Of a stretch of 10,416 nt of DNA, positions 1-6,629 are shown in pieces. Under the pieces are notes generated by a model, which was not told the origin of the DNA, did not search any database, and saw only the letters and a list, made by a program, of their open reading frames with translations. Each line of letters starts with the position of its first letter. The first letter of the stretch is position 1. A program made the translations under genes and the position numbers. The stretch spans positions 1 through 10,416 of the forward strand of contig JAGHBS010000160.1 in NCBI GenBank assembly GCA_021160865.1, read 5' to 3'. This stretch comes from Planctomycetota bacterium (GTDB lineage: Bacteria > Planctomycetota > Phycisphaerae > SM23-33).

Positions 1-20
1 AAAAGACATTGTCATGCCAT

Positions 21-26
21 TATAAT
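21..26 (+). promoter_or_regulatory. Possible -10 element TATAAT for the RNase HII-like gene
   Basis: A perfect TATAAT lies 9 bases before the ATG at 36. Transcription would then begin close to or at the start codon, giving a leaderless or nearly leaderless mRNA. This agrees with the lack of a Shine-Dalgarno sequence before that ATG. A matching -35 box would fall off or at the left edge of the window, so the promoter cannot be confirmed. Confidence 0.3.
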
Positions 27-35
27 CAAGTTGTT

Positions 36-1001
36 ATGGCAATAATTGCAGGAATAGATGAAGCTGGTTTGGGTCCTCTTCTCGGCCCGCTGGTTGTGTC
101 AATGAGTGTATTTGAAATACCCGATGATTTAACTAACCGCTCCTTCTGGTCGCTTCTTGCTGGTGCGGTAATCAAGAAGGTTTCCAAAAAATCTCCTGCT
201 ATTTCTATAACAGACTCAAAGATGATGCGAATTCGAAACGATGGCATCGTTCATCTTGAGCGTGGCGTGCTTGCTATGATCTTTCAAGATGGCACGATGC
301 CCCAATCCCTCAATCAGCTGCTAAATTACATTGCCCCTGAGGCGGTGATACAAAAATCTCATTATCCGTGGTATGCTGATGCTGACTTACCGCTGCCTCG
401 ACAGGCGCATCCCCAGGACCTTGCTCTTCGTGCCAAAAGCGTCTCAAACGCAATGAAACGTCAGGGAATTACATTAAAAACCATTCGTGCTGAACCACTA
501 CTGGCAGGACATTTCAACAAACTTATCAAATCCACTAACAACAAGGCGGTAGTGCTATTTAGCCTGACTGGCAGATTAATCGATTACGTCTTCCGTACCT
601 ACGGTGCTGACAATCGAACCATCATAATCGTGGATTCCCAAGGCGGTCGAGTCCATTATCTAAAACCACTTCAGCAGATATTTGAGGGCGCCTATATCAA
701 AGTCGTTCAAGAATCGCCCCCGCAGAGTGTTTACCTTGTTCGTGATGGCCAACGTGAGGCTGAAATCCGCTTCTGCACGAATGCTGAGAGGCAATCGCTG
801 CCCGTTGCCCTTGCAAGTATGACGAGTAAATACATCCGTGAGCTGTTTATGGAATTACTAAATGATTGGTGGAGTAAACGTCTTGCAAATCTCAAACCCA
901 CTGCTGGCTATTACGTTGATGGACAGCGATTTATCAAGGAAATCCGCCTTATTGCTGAGCAGGAGAATATCGACAAAAACTTACTTATCCGCTGCAGGTA
1001 A
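36..1001 (+). CDS. Divergent ribonuclease HII-like protein (RNase H fold)
   Basis: The protein (321 aa from the ATG at 36) resembles RNase HII, which nicks RNA in RNA-DNA hybrids. Residues 6-20 read GIDEAGLGPLLGPLV, matching the family's GIDEAGRGPLAGPLV, with catalytic D8 and E9. A DSK motif follows at 60-62 and a third acid at D200 (IIIVDS). The stretch ALASMTSKYIRE (258-269) aligns with SAASILAKVTRD of E. coli RNase HII, which places E251 at the fourth carboxylate (normally Asp). G291-Y292 matches the GYG tyrosine. L12 replaces the arginine of the GRG motif that reads the RNA-DNA junction. At 321 aa it is longer than the usual 200-260, with extra sequence at about 63-150. The frame is open to the window edge and a TTG at 9 would add 9 residues; ATG 36 is preferred because it puts the GIDEAG motif at the usual place. 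Stops TAA and TAG are adjacent. Activity on hybrids is uncertain. Confidence 0.7.
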   Translation: MAIIAGIDEAGLGPLLGPLVVSMSVFEIPDDLTNRSFWSLLAGAVIKKVSKKSPAISITDSKMMRIRNDGIVHLERGVLAMIFQDGTMPQSLNQLLNYIAPEAVIQKSHYPWYADADLPLPRQAHPQDLALRAKSVSNAMKRQGITLKTIRAEPLLAGHFNKLIKSTNNKAVVLFSLTGRLIDYVFRTYGADNRTIIIVDSQGGRVHYLKPLQQIFEGAYIKVVQESPPQSVYLVRDGQREAEIRFCTNAERQSLPVALASMTSKYIRELFMELLNDWWSKRLANLKPTAGYYVDGQRFIKEIRLIAEQENIDKNLLIRCR

Positions 1002-1048
1002 TAGCAAAACTCCCAATGAATCGTGCATATAGCGGCTGGATGAGTATA

Positions 1049-2029
1049 TCATTGCTTTTTGATAACCTCAGGGTTGACGCAGTAAAGCGGCTCCCTGCCC
1101 GAAAGCACCAAGGCAACGTTACGGGCAGCTAATTGCTGAAGGGCAAGTTGCGACTCCTCGCTATACCAGCCGGCATGGTCGGTAAGAACGACATTATCCA
1201 GCTCGAAGAGTTTGCAATCCTTCTGAGGCGGTTCGGGTTCATATACATCTATCCCTGCAGATGCGATCTGCCCATTTTTCAGGGCATTATAAAGGGCATC
1301 AGGATCAACTAAAGGACCTCGAGAAGTATTTACAAGGATAGCCGTCGGCTTCATCATCTCGAATTGCTTTTCACCTATCATGTGCCTGGTCGAATCGGTA
1401 AGCGGAGCGTGTATCGAGATGTAATCAGAGCGATTGAGCAACTCATCCAGTTCGACGCTCTTTGCGCCAGCCGGGGCAATCTGCTCTGCAGGAACATAGG
1501 GGTCGTAAACGAGCACCTCGGCTAGATTGAAACCCTTTACCTTCCTGTGAAGCGTTCGAGCGATAGCACCATAGCCGATTAGTCCAAGCGTCTTCCCTGC
1601 GATACGATAGATTGGTTCTTTTGCGCCGATGTCCCACATACCAGCGCGCACCTGGCGGTCCCGACTGCTGATGCGCCTTACGCACGCCAATAGCAGTGCA
1701 AGGGCATGGTCAGAAACTTCTTCATTGTAATAATCCCGCACATTGGCAACGACAATTCCCTTGGCAGTAGCGGCCGGTATGTCCACGTTATCGACACCCA
1801 CGCCGTAGCGGGAAATCACACGGCATTTCTCCATCTGTCCAATGGCATCGGCACCGACCGGAGCAGCACGGGTTATCACACCGTCAGCATCCTTACACGC
1901 CTGGGCAACTTCCTGCTCGGTGGAACACTCTGCCAAGACCACCTCAGCATCAACTTTTGCTAATTCATCCTTTTCAGGCTGATAACTCTGATATCCCAAA
2001 TCCGTTATGACAACCTTGAACTTCGCCAC
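1049..2029 (-). CDS. CtBP-like D-isomer-specific 2-hydroxyacid dehydrogenase
   Basis: This 326-aa NAD-dependent dehydrogenase belongs to the D-2-hydroxyacid / phosphoglycerate dehydrogenase family and would interconvert a 2-hydroxyacid and a 2-keto acid in the cytoplasm. The nucleotide-binding Rossmann loop is GYGAIA (152-157), where Ala replaces the usual third Gly; D176 should bind the ribose. The catalytic set is R237 (NTSRGP), E266 (EPEP) and H285. The segment HAGWYSEES (285-293) closely resembles HAAWYSEQ of animal CtBP, including the active-site tryptophan (W288), so it fits the C-terminal-binding-protein branch better than SerA; it also lacks the ACT domain of long SerA enzymes. The start is GTG, supported by AGGTGA (2034-2039) 4 bases upstream. 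It lies 52 bases downstream of the Gfo/Idh/MocA gene and is probably co-transcribed with it. The substrate is unknown; phosphoglycerate, glyoxylate or a sugar-derived keto acid are possible. Confidence 0.88.
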   Translation of the reverse strand: MAKFKVVITDLGYQSYQPEKDELAKVDAEVVLAECSTEQEVAQACKDADGVITRAAPVGADAIGQMEKCRVISRYGVGVDNVDIPAATAKGIVVANVRDYYNEEVSDHALALLLACVRRISSRDRQVRAGMWDIGAKEPIYRIAGKTLGLIGYGAIARTLHRKVKGFNLAEVLVYDPYVPAEQIAPAGAKSVELDELLNRSDYISIHAPLTDSTRHMIGEKQFEMMKPTAILVNTSRGPLVDPDALYNALKNGQIASAGIDVYEPEPPQKDCKLFELDNVVLTDHAGWYSEESQLALQQLAARNVALVLSGREPLYCVNPEVIKKQ

Positions 2030-2081
2030 TTCTTCACCTCACACTCTTTCGCACCTATTGTTCTTGCATGAAACCTATGAC

Positions 2082-3143
2082 TTACACTTTCAAATCAAGT
2101 GGAATCGTTTTTCCTTCTTCAGCCGATTTATACATTGCCTCGACTACCTTCATTGCCAGCAGACCTGACTCACCATCCACCCCGAACTTCGGGGCAGTAT
2201 CATTCAGGACACAATCAACGAAGTATCGCAATTCCTCGACGTAACCAAGGTTGAAGAACTCATCGACGGCTGGTTTGGTCCAGCCATAGGTGAAATCGGC
2301 CTTTTCGATGGCGTATCCGTAGCCCTTTCGGGAATAGACATCCAGGCACGAGCCAAAGGTCAGGTTCACGATTATTCTGCCATCCGTGCCGTAGATATCG
2401 ACCACATCGTCCATCCCACCGACGGTGATGTAGTTTCCTTCGACCAGTGCGTTCCTGCCGTCGGCGAAGGTGATGATACCTGCAGCCCAGTCTTCGCCCT
2501 CGAAATCCTTATGTACATAATTTTTTTCAAGCCCGCCGGTGGTCTTGGCGACAACTTCCACCGGAGGATTATTCTCACCAGCAAGCATATAAAGGACATA
2601 TCCAATCGGGTGAATACCAAGATGAATAAGACATCCCCCGCCACAGGTAGATTTCTTCTTGGCAAAGGGCGAATGTGAGCCGTTATGTGTCTCGCGTGCC
2701 TTGATGTAAAGCACGTCGCCGATTCCACCTTCCTCGATAATCTGCGATGCCCTGTTGAGGGCGGGCGCAAAGACCCAGTCTTCAGCATAAAACAATTTGA
2801 CGCCCGCTTCCTTGCAGACCTTGACCATTTCCTCAGCATCGGCAACGGTTGTTGCGAGGGGCTTTTCACAAACAATGTGTTTGCCCGCCCGGGCTGCTGC
2901 GATGACAACATCGTGATGAAGGAAGTTCGGCACGCAGACGCTCACCAGATCAATATCGTCACGGGCGAGCATCTCGTTGTAATCCTCATATGTATCAGGA
3001 ACGTTCCATTTACTGGAGAACTCCTCCAAAGCGTCGATCGCAGCAACGGCAACTATTTCAACCTTGTCGTTCCGCTTGTACGAATCAGCATGAAAATTAG
3101 CAGCAAATTTAGAACCTACTATCCCAACTCTTACCTTATCCAT
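2082..3143 (-). CDS. Gfo/Idh/MocA family oxidoreductase
   Basis: This 353-aa protein is a cytoplasmic NAD(P)-dependent oxidoreductase of the family that acts on sugars, inositols and their derivatives. The N-terminal Rossmann domain begins with VGIVGSKFA (5-13) and ends with the EKPLA motif (93-97), whose K94 is the conserved catalytic lysine. The C-terminal alpha/beta domain starts around 125. The second signature is GGGCLIHLGIHPIG (168-181). Its H178 is the conserved catalytic histidine, but H174 sits where inositol dehydrogenase and most relatives have Asp, so the active site is HxxxH rather than DxxxH. The ATG start has AGGAG (3150-3154) six bases upstream. The gene follows mutS by 76 bases, which contain a good promoter, and leads a probable two-gene unit with the CtBP-like dehydrogenase. 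The substrate cannot be read from the sequence. Confidence 0.9.
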   Translation of the reverse strand: MDKVRVGIVGSKFAANFHADSYKRNDKVEIVAVAAIDALEEFSSKWNVPDTYEDYNEMLARDDIDLVSVCVPNFLHHDVVIAAARAGKHIVCEKPLATTVADAEEMVKVCKEAGVKLFYAEDWVFAPALNRASQIIEEGGIGDVLYIKARETHNGSHSPFAKKKSTCGGGCLIHLGIHPIGYVLYMLAGENNPPVEVVAKTTGGLEKNYVHKDFEGEDWAAGIITFADGRNALVEGNYITVGGMDDVVDIYGTDGRIIVNLTFGSCLDVYSRKGYGYAIEKADFTYGWTKPAVDEFFNLGYVEELRYFVDCVLNDTAPKFGVDGESGLLAMKVVEAMYKSAEEGKTIPLDLKV

Positions 3144-3190
3144 CTCTTACTCCTATCTCTACACATCGGGGAAAATTTAGACTTCCGAAG

Positions 3191-3219
3191 ATTGTCGCTT
3201 CAAAATCGCGATTTGTCAA
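3191..3219 (-). promoter_or_regulatory. Sigma70-type promoter for the Gfo/Idh/MocA-CtBP-like pair
   Basis: On the - strand there is a perfect -35 box TTGACA (3219-3214), a 17-base spacer, and a -10 box GACAAT (3196-3191; four of six match TATAAT, including the conserved second A and last T). Transcription would begin near 3184, leaving a leader of about 40 bases with AGGAG before the ATG at 3143. The -35 box directly abuts the mutS stop codon. A perfect palindrome fills part of the spacer, which suggests regulation. Confidence 0.55.
3203..3214. promoter_or_regulatory. 12-base palindrome inside the promoter spacer, candidate operator
   Basis: AAATCGCGATTT is a perfect 12-base palindrome lying between the -35 and -10 boxes of the promoter at 3191-3219 and overlapping the -35 by one base. 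A repressor bound here would block RNA polymerase. No regulator gene is present in the window, so the binding protein is unknown. A palindrome of this length can also arise by chance. Confidence 0.35.
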
Positions 3220-5982
3220 TCATTGTTCTATCTGTTGTTTGAATTGTTTTAGATACTCTAATGCCTCAAGGGGTGTAATGCTGTTAAGGTCGATTTCCTT
3301 TATCTTCTGAGCGATTACACTGGCAGGGTCAGCAAAGAGCGTCATCTGGTCAGCCAATTTCTTGGCACGCCTGGCTAATTCAGGCATATCAAGGCCTTCA
3401 GCAAGATGTGCTTGTAGGCGGGGTAAAATCTCCTTTGCCCGTTCGATGACATCCTTAGGCACACCCGCAAGACGAGCGACATGTACGCCATAGGAACGAT
3501 CTGTCCCCCCAGGAACTATCTTATGCAAAAACACGACCTCGTCAGCCCATTCCCGCACTGCAACATTCAAATTGGCAACACCGTCGATAAGCCCTTCCAA
3601 CTCGGTCAATTCGTGGTAATGCGTTGCAAAGAGTGTCTTACATTTAATCCGCAAGGCGATATGCTCGCTGATTGCCCAGGCAAGGGCTAATCCATCGTAT
3701 GTGCTGGTGCCCCTGCCGACCTCGTCGAGTATAACCAATGAGCGAGACGTCGCATTATTGAGGATATTAGCCACCTCTATCATCTCGACCATAAAGGTTG
3801 ACAATCCGGCTGCAATTTCATCAGCAGCCCCGACACGGGTGAAGATACGATCGACAATCCCGATGGTCGCCTCTTCAGCAGGGATGAAACAACCCGTCTG
3901 GGCAAGCAGCACCAAAAGGGCAGTTTGACGAATATAAGTGCTTTTGCCTGACATGTTCGGACCGGTGATTATCAACAGCCGATCCTTATCTGCCTCGATA
4001 TGGACATCGTTAGGGACGAACTCATTACCCAAGGCCTCGGCAAGTACCGGGTGCTTACCATTGACTATATGCAAGACGTTATCTTGAGTAATTATGGGTC
4101 GGCGGTATCCTCGCTCGATTGCTAAATGTGCAAAGCCAGCCAATACGTCAAGCCTTGCAAGGGCATCAGCCGCTCTTTGGAATCTTTCAACCCAGCCCGA
4201 CAGTTGAATGCGAACCTGCTCGAATAATTCCATCTCCAGCGCCCTGGCACGTTCAGCAGCGGTCAGGGCTTCAGTTTCATACCGCTTGAGAGGCTCGGTG
4301 ATATAGCGCTCCGCATTCTTCAATGTCTGCTTGCGAACATAATCGGATGGGACCTTATCAGCATCAGTATGTTTTACCTCAATATAGTATCCAAATACCT
4401 TGTTGTATCCGATTTTGAGATTTGCTATCCCCGTCCTTTGTGATTCCTGTTGTTGGTATTGGATAAGCCAGTTTTGCCCGTCGGTATCAATCCGTCTGAG
4501 TCGGTCAAGTTCTTCATCAAAGCCATCGGCAATTACACCGCCGTCGCGCAAGACGGCAGGGGCATCGGGCGAAATCGCCCTATTAATCAAATCGGCAGGC
4601 TCATCTAAACCGGCAAAATCCGCAGGCATTCTGGATAAAATCTCCGCTTTAGAATCAGACAATAGGCGGGAAATCTCAGGAAGTCGGTTTAGCGTCTCAG
4701 CCAGTCCCAGCAACTCCCGTGGACGAACCCTCGCCATGACGATATTCGAGGCTATCCTGTCAATCTGCGACATACCACTTAGCAGGGTTCGAAGCCGTTT
4801 CAATTTCTCCCTATCGGAGGTGAGTTCCTCAACGGCATCCTGCCTGGCAACAATGGCTGAATAACTCCTCAAAGGTGCGGTCAACCATCGCTCAAGCAAC
4901 CTGGCACCCATACCCGTCACCGTGGCATCGATGATGTCAATTAGCGTGCCGGTACGTTGATTGTTCCGCAAGGTGCGCAAAATCTCCAAGCAGCGGATGG
5001 TATTACCATCCATAATGACGTAATCAGAGCGATTAAACCGCCGAAGGGTGCGGATATGACCAAGGGCAGTCTTCTGAGTCTGCTGAAGATAATCGATAAT
5101 TGCACCAGCAGCCGATAGCGAGGCATCATAACTATCGAAGCCAAAACCTGCCAATGTTGATACGCCGAAATGTTCCTTCAACGCCCGCTCAGCAGAGGCA
5201 GGTTCAAAAGACCACGGTGGGGTGGGTGTCATAACTGCACCGACATATTCCTTCAATCGTTCACGAAACTCCCTTGTATCCAAACTTGAACCTTCCGGCA
5301 AGAGCACCTCAGCAGGGTGAATCCGAATTAGTTCATCCACGATGTCTTCTGGCTCGATAACCGCTGCTTCAAATACACCCGAAGACAACTCCACCCATGC
5401 CAAACCTATCTGCCTTGTTGACTGCTTTACTCCCTGTGAACCCTTATTAGCAACAGGGCTAATAGCCTTCTTCACACTCCATTTGTTCGAATCAGCACCT
5501 GTATCATAGGGATCGAAAATAGCAAGTAAGTAATTCCCTTCGCGCTCATCGAGTAAACTTTCCTCAGTAAGCGTCCCGGGGCTAACGAGTCTTACCACAT
5601 CGCGTTTGACAACGCCTTTTGCTTCTTTAGGGTCCTCGACCTGCTCACAGATGGCAACACGATAGCCTGCCTTTATCATCTTGGCAAGATAGGCATCAAC
5701 GGCGTGATACGGTATGCCCGCCAGTGGAACGGCATCGGGTCCTTTCGATCGGCTCGTTAGGGCAAGACCCAGCACCTTGCAGGCAATCTTGGCATCATCG
5801 TAGAACATCTCATAAAAATCCCCCATGCGGAAGAAGAGAATGTAGTCAGGGTACTTCCGCTTGAAATGCCAGTATTGTTTCATTGCGGGCGTTTCTGCCC
5901 CACCAACGAATTGCTGAGATGTTCCGAGTTGGAATAATTCCTTCCTGCTCACAACCAATGATGATAGACAATCCTCGCACAA
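3220..5982 (-). CDS. mutS: DNA mismatch repair protein MutS
   Basis: MutS recognises mispaired bases and small loops and uses ATP to recruit MutL. Numbered from the TTG at 5982 (920 aa), the mismatch-binding Phe-x-Glu is F56-Y57-E58. The core and clamp domains span about 260-640. The ATPase has Walker A GPNMSGKS (674-681), STFMVEM (728-734), Walker B ILDE (751-754) with the signature GRGTSTYDG, and THYHE (787-791). QMTLF (879-883) fits a beta-clamp-binding motif and is followed by the usual SITPLEALEYL end. Compared with E. coli (853 aa), about 35 extra polar residues lie at about 157-191 in the connector domain. The start is unsure: the only ATG near the front (5883) falls inside the conserved TPAMKQY segment, so initiation must be at a non-ATG codon. 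TTG 5982 directly follows an in-frame TGA; TTG 5958 and GTG 5952 are alternatives. None has a good ribosome-binding site. The gene starts 30 bases after bioY, suggesting co-transcription. Confidence 0.97.
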   Translation of the reverse strand: MCEDCLSSLVVSRKELFQLGTSQQFVGGAETPAMKQYWHFKRKYPDYILFFRMGDFYEMFYDDAKIACKVLGLALTSRSKGPDAVPLAGIPYHAVDAYLAKMIKAGYRVAICEQVEDPKEAKGVVKRDVVRLVSPGTLTEESLLDEREGNYLLAIFDPYDTGADSNKWSVKKAISPVANKGSQGVKQSTRQIGLAWVELSSGVFEAAVIEPEDIVDELIRIHPAEVLLPEGSSLDTREFRERLKEYVGAVMTPTPPWSFEPASAERALKEHFGVSTLAGFGFDSYDASLSAAGAIIDYLQQTQKTALGHIRTLRRFNRSDYVIMDGNTIRCLEILRTLRNNQRTGTLIDIIDATVTGMGARLLERWLTAPLRSYSAIVARQDAVEELTSDREKLKRLRTLLSGMSQIDRIASNIVMARVRPRELLGLAETLNRLPEISRLLSDSKAEILSRMPADFAGLDEPADLINRAISPDAPAVLRDGGVIADGFDEELDRLRRIDTDGQNWLIQYQQQESQRTGIANLKIGYNKVFGYYIEVKHTDADKVPSDYVRKQTLKNAERYITEPLKRYETEALTAAERARALEMELFEQVRIQLSGWVERFQRAADALARLDVLAGFAHLAIERGYRRPIITQDNVLHIVNGKHPVLAEALGNEFVPNDVHIEADKDRLLIITGPNMSGKSTYIRQTALLVLLAQTGCFIPAEEATIGIVDRIFTRVGAADEIAAGLSTFMVEMIEVANILNNATSRSLVILDEVGRGTSTYDGLALAWAISEHIALRIKCKTLFATHYHELTELEGLIDGVANLNVAVREWADEVVFLHKIVPGGTDRSYGVHVARLAGVPKDVIERAKEILPRLQAHLAEGLDMPELARRAKKLADQMTLFADPASVIAQKIKEIDLNSITPLEALEYLKQFKQQIEQ

Positions 5983-6012
5983 TCAGCAAGTTGACGGATG
6001 TGAAATGGTGAA

Positions 6013-6549
6013 TTATCGCCTGATACGCTCAGCCGCAATGGCTGCTAAAGCAATTTTCAAAACCTCGCCCGGAATAAATGGCAATAACCCTACCTTGAAA
6101 ACTGCCTCAGCAGGGATATAAAACGCCAGCCAGCTGAGACCAAAGGCATATATAGGTACAAGTCCGATAACCAATCCCAGAATCGTCGTAATTCGGCTTC
6201 GCCCCCAGCCTCGTTCGAAAAGCATTCCCACTAACCAGGCAGAGAAAACAAAACCAATTAGATACCCCCCTGTCGGACCTGATAGGCCAGCAGGATTGGC
6301 AAAAAGACCGGGTAAGAATTGTCCTGCAATAAGGTATGTTATAACACTACCTGCCCCACGAAAGGAACCAAGCATCACACCGACTAATAGTATCGCCAGG
6401 GTCTGAAGCGTTATTGGTACCGGGCCGATATAAAATCGCTTCACCTGCGCTGATAAGGCAATGATAGCCGCTCCCAGCAACATATAGGCTACATCCCGAA
6501 CAAGCACACGCTGGAAATCGCTGCCTCTTACAATCAATCTTACTCTCAT
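6013..6549 (-). CDS. bioY: Biotin transporter BioY (ECF-type substrate-binding subunit)
   Basis: BioY is the membrane S component that binds and imports biotin, alone or with the ECF energy module (an EcfT transmembrane protein and two ATPases), which is not encoded here. The 178-aa protein is strongly hydrophobic, with about six membrane segments (roughly 19-35, 48-62, 66-84, 91-111, 119-139, 155-174). Family motifs are GPVPITLQT (42-50), GPTGGYLIGF (91-100) and PFIPGEVLK (157-165). The ATG start has an AGGA about 8 bases upstream. The N-terminus before the first membrane segment is basic (MRVRLIVRGSDFQRVLVRD), as expected for a cytoplasmic end. mutS follows after 30 bases. An imperfect inverted repeat at 6599-6624, about 50 bases upstream, could be a biotin-responsive operator. 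No other biotin gene is in the window, so the cell may depend on uptake or make biotin elsewhere. Confidence 0.93.
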   Translation of the reverse strand: MRVRLIVRGSDFQRVLVRDVAYMLLGAAIIALSAQVKRFYIGPVPITLQTLAILLVGVMLGSFRGAGSVITYLIAGQFLPGLFANPAGLSGPTGGYLIGFVFSAWLVGMLFERGWGRSRITTILGLVIGLVPIYAFGLSWLAFYIPAEAVFKVGLLPFIPGEVLKIALAAIAAERIRR

Positions 6550-6598
6550 CTCTTCTTTCCTTGAAATGGTATCAGTTAGACAAATCCAAAGCCAAAAG

Positions 6599-6624
6599 TG
6601 TTAGCAAAGTCAACTTTGTCAGCA
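6599..6624. promoter_or_regulatory. Imperfect inverted repeat upstream of bioY, candidate operator
   Basis: A 26-base imperfect palindrome has a perfect core, CAAAGT (6605-6610) and ACTTTG (6613-6618) around a 2-base centre, and outer arms TGTTAGC (6599-6605) and GTCAGCA (6618-6624). The arms recall BirA half-sites (TGTTAAC...GTTAACA), but the spacing of 12 is shorter than the usual 14-16. It lies just beyond the TIM-barrel stop codon and 50-75 bases upstream of bioY. A - strand TTGACT (candidate -35) overlaps it, but I see no good matching -10. A 2-base centre makes a terminator hairpin unlikely. Confidence 0.3.
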
Positions 6625-6629
6625 ACCTC

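Noticed and set aside
9..14. TTGTCA as a -35 box for the TATAAT at 21-26
   Set aside because: The spacer would be only 6 bases, far too short for a sigma70-type promoter.
1002..1048. A bidirectional terminator between the convergent RNase HII-like and CtBP-like genes
   Set aside because: No GC-rich hairpin followed by a T run is visible in these 47 bases.
3144..3219. An intrinsic terminator for mutS formed by AAATCGCGATTT
   Set aside because: The palindrome has no loop and no T run follows; its position between -35 and -10 boxes fits an operator better.
2685..3242. A 185-codon open frame on the + strand opposite the Gfo/Idh/MocA gene
   Set aside because: It is antisense to a gene with clear family motifs, and its translation shows no recognisable domain.
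6605..6618. CAAAGT-CA-ACTTTG as an intrinsic terminator of the TIM-barrel gene
   Set aside because: The stem is short and AT-rich, the centre is 2 bases, and no T run follows on the - strand.
6599..6624. A standard BirA box upstream of bioY
   Set aside because: The half-sites differ from consensus and the spacing is 12 rather than 14-16, so I kept it only as an unassigned candidate operator.
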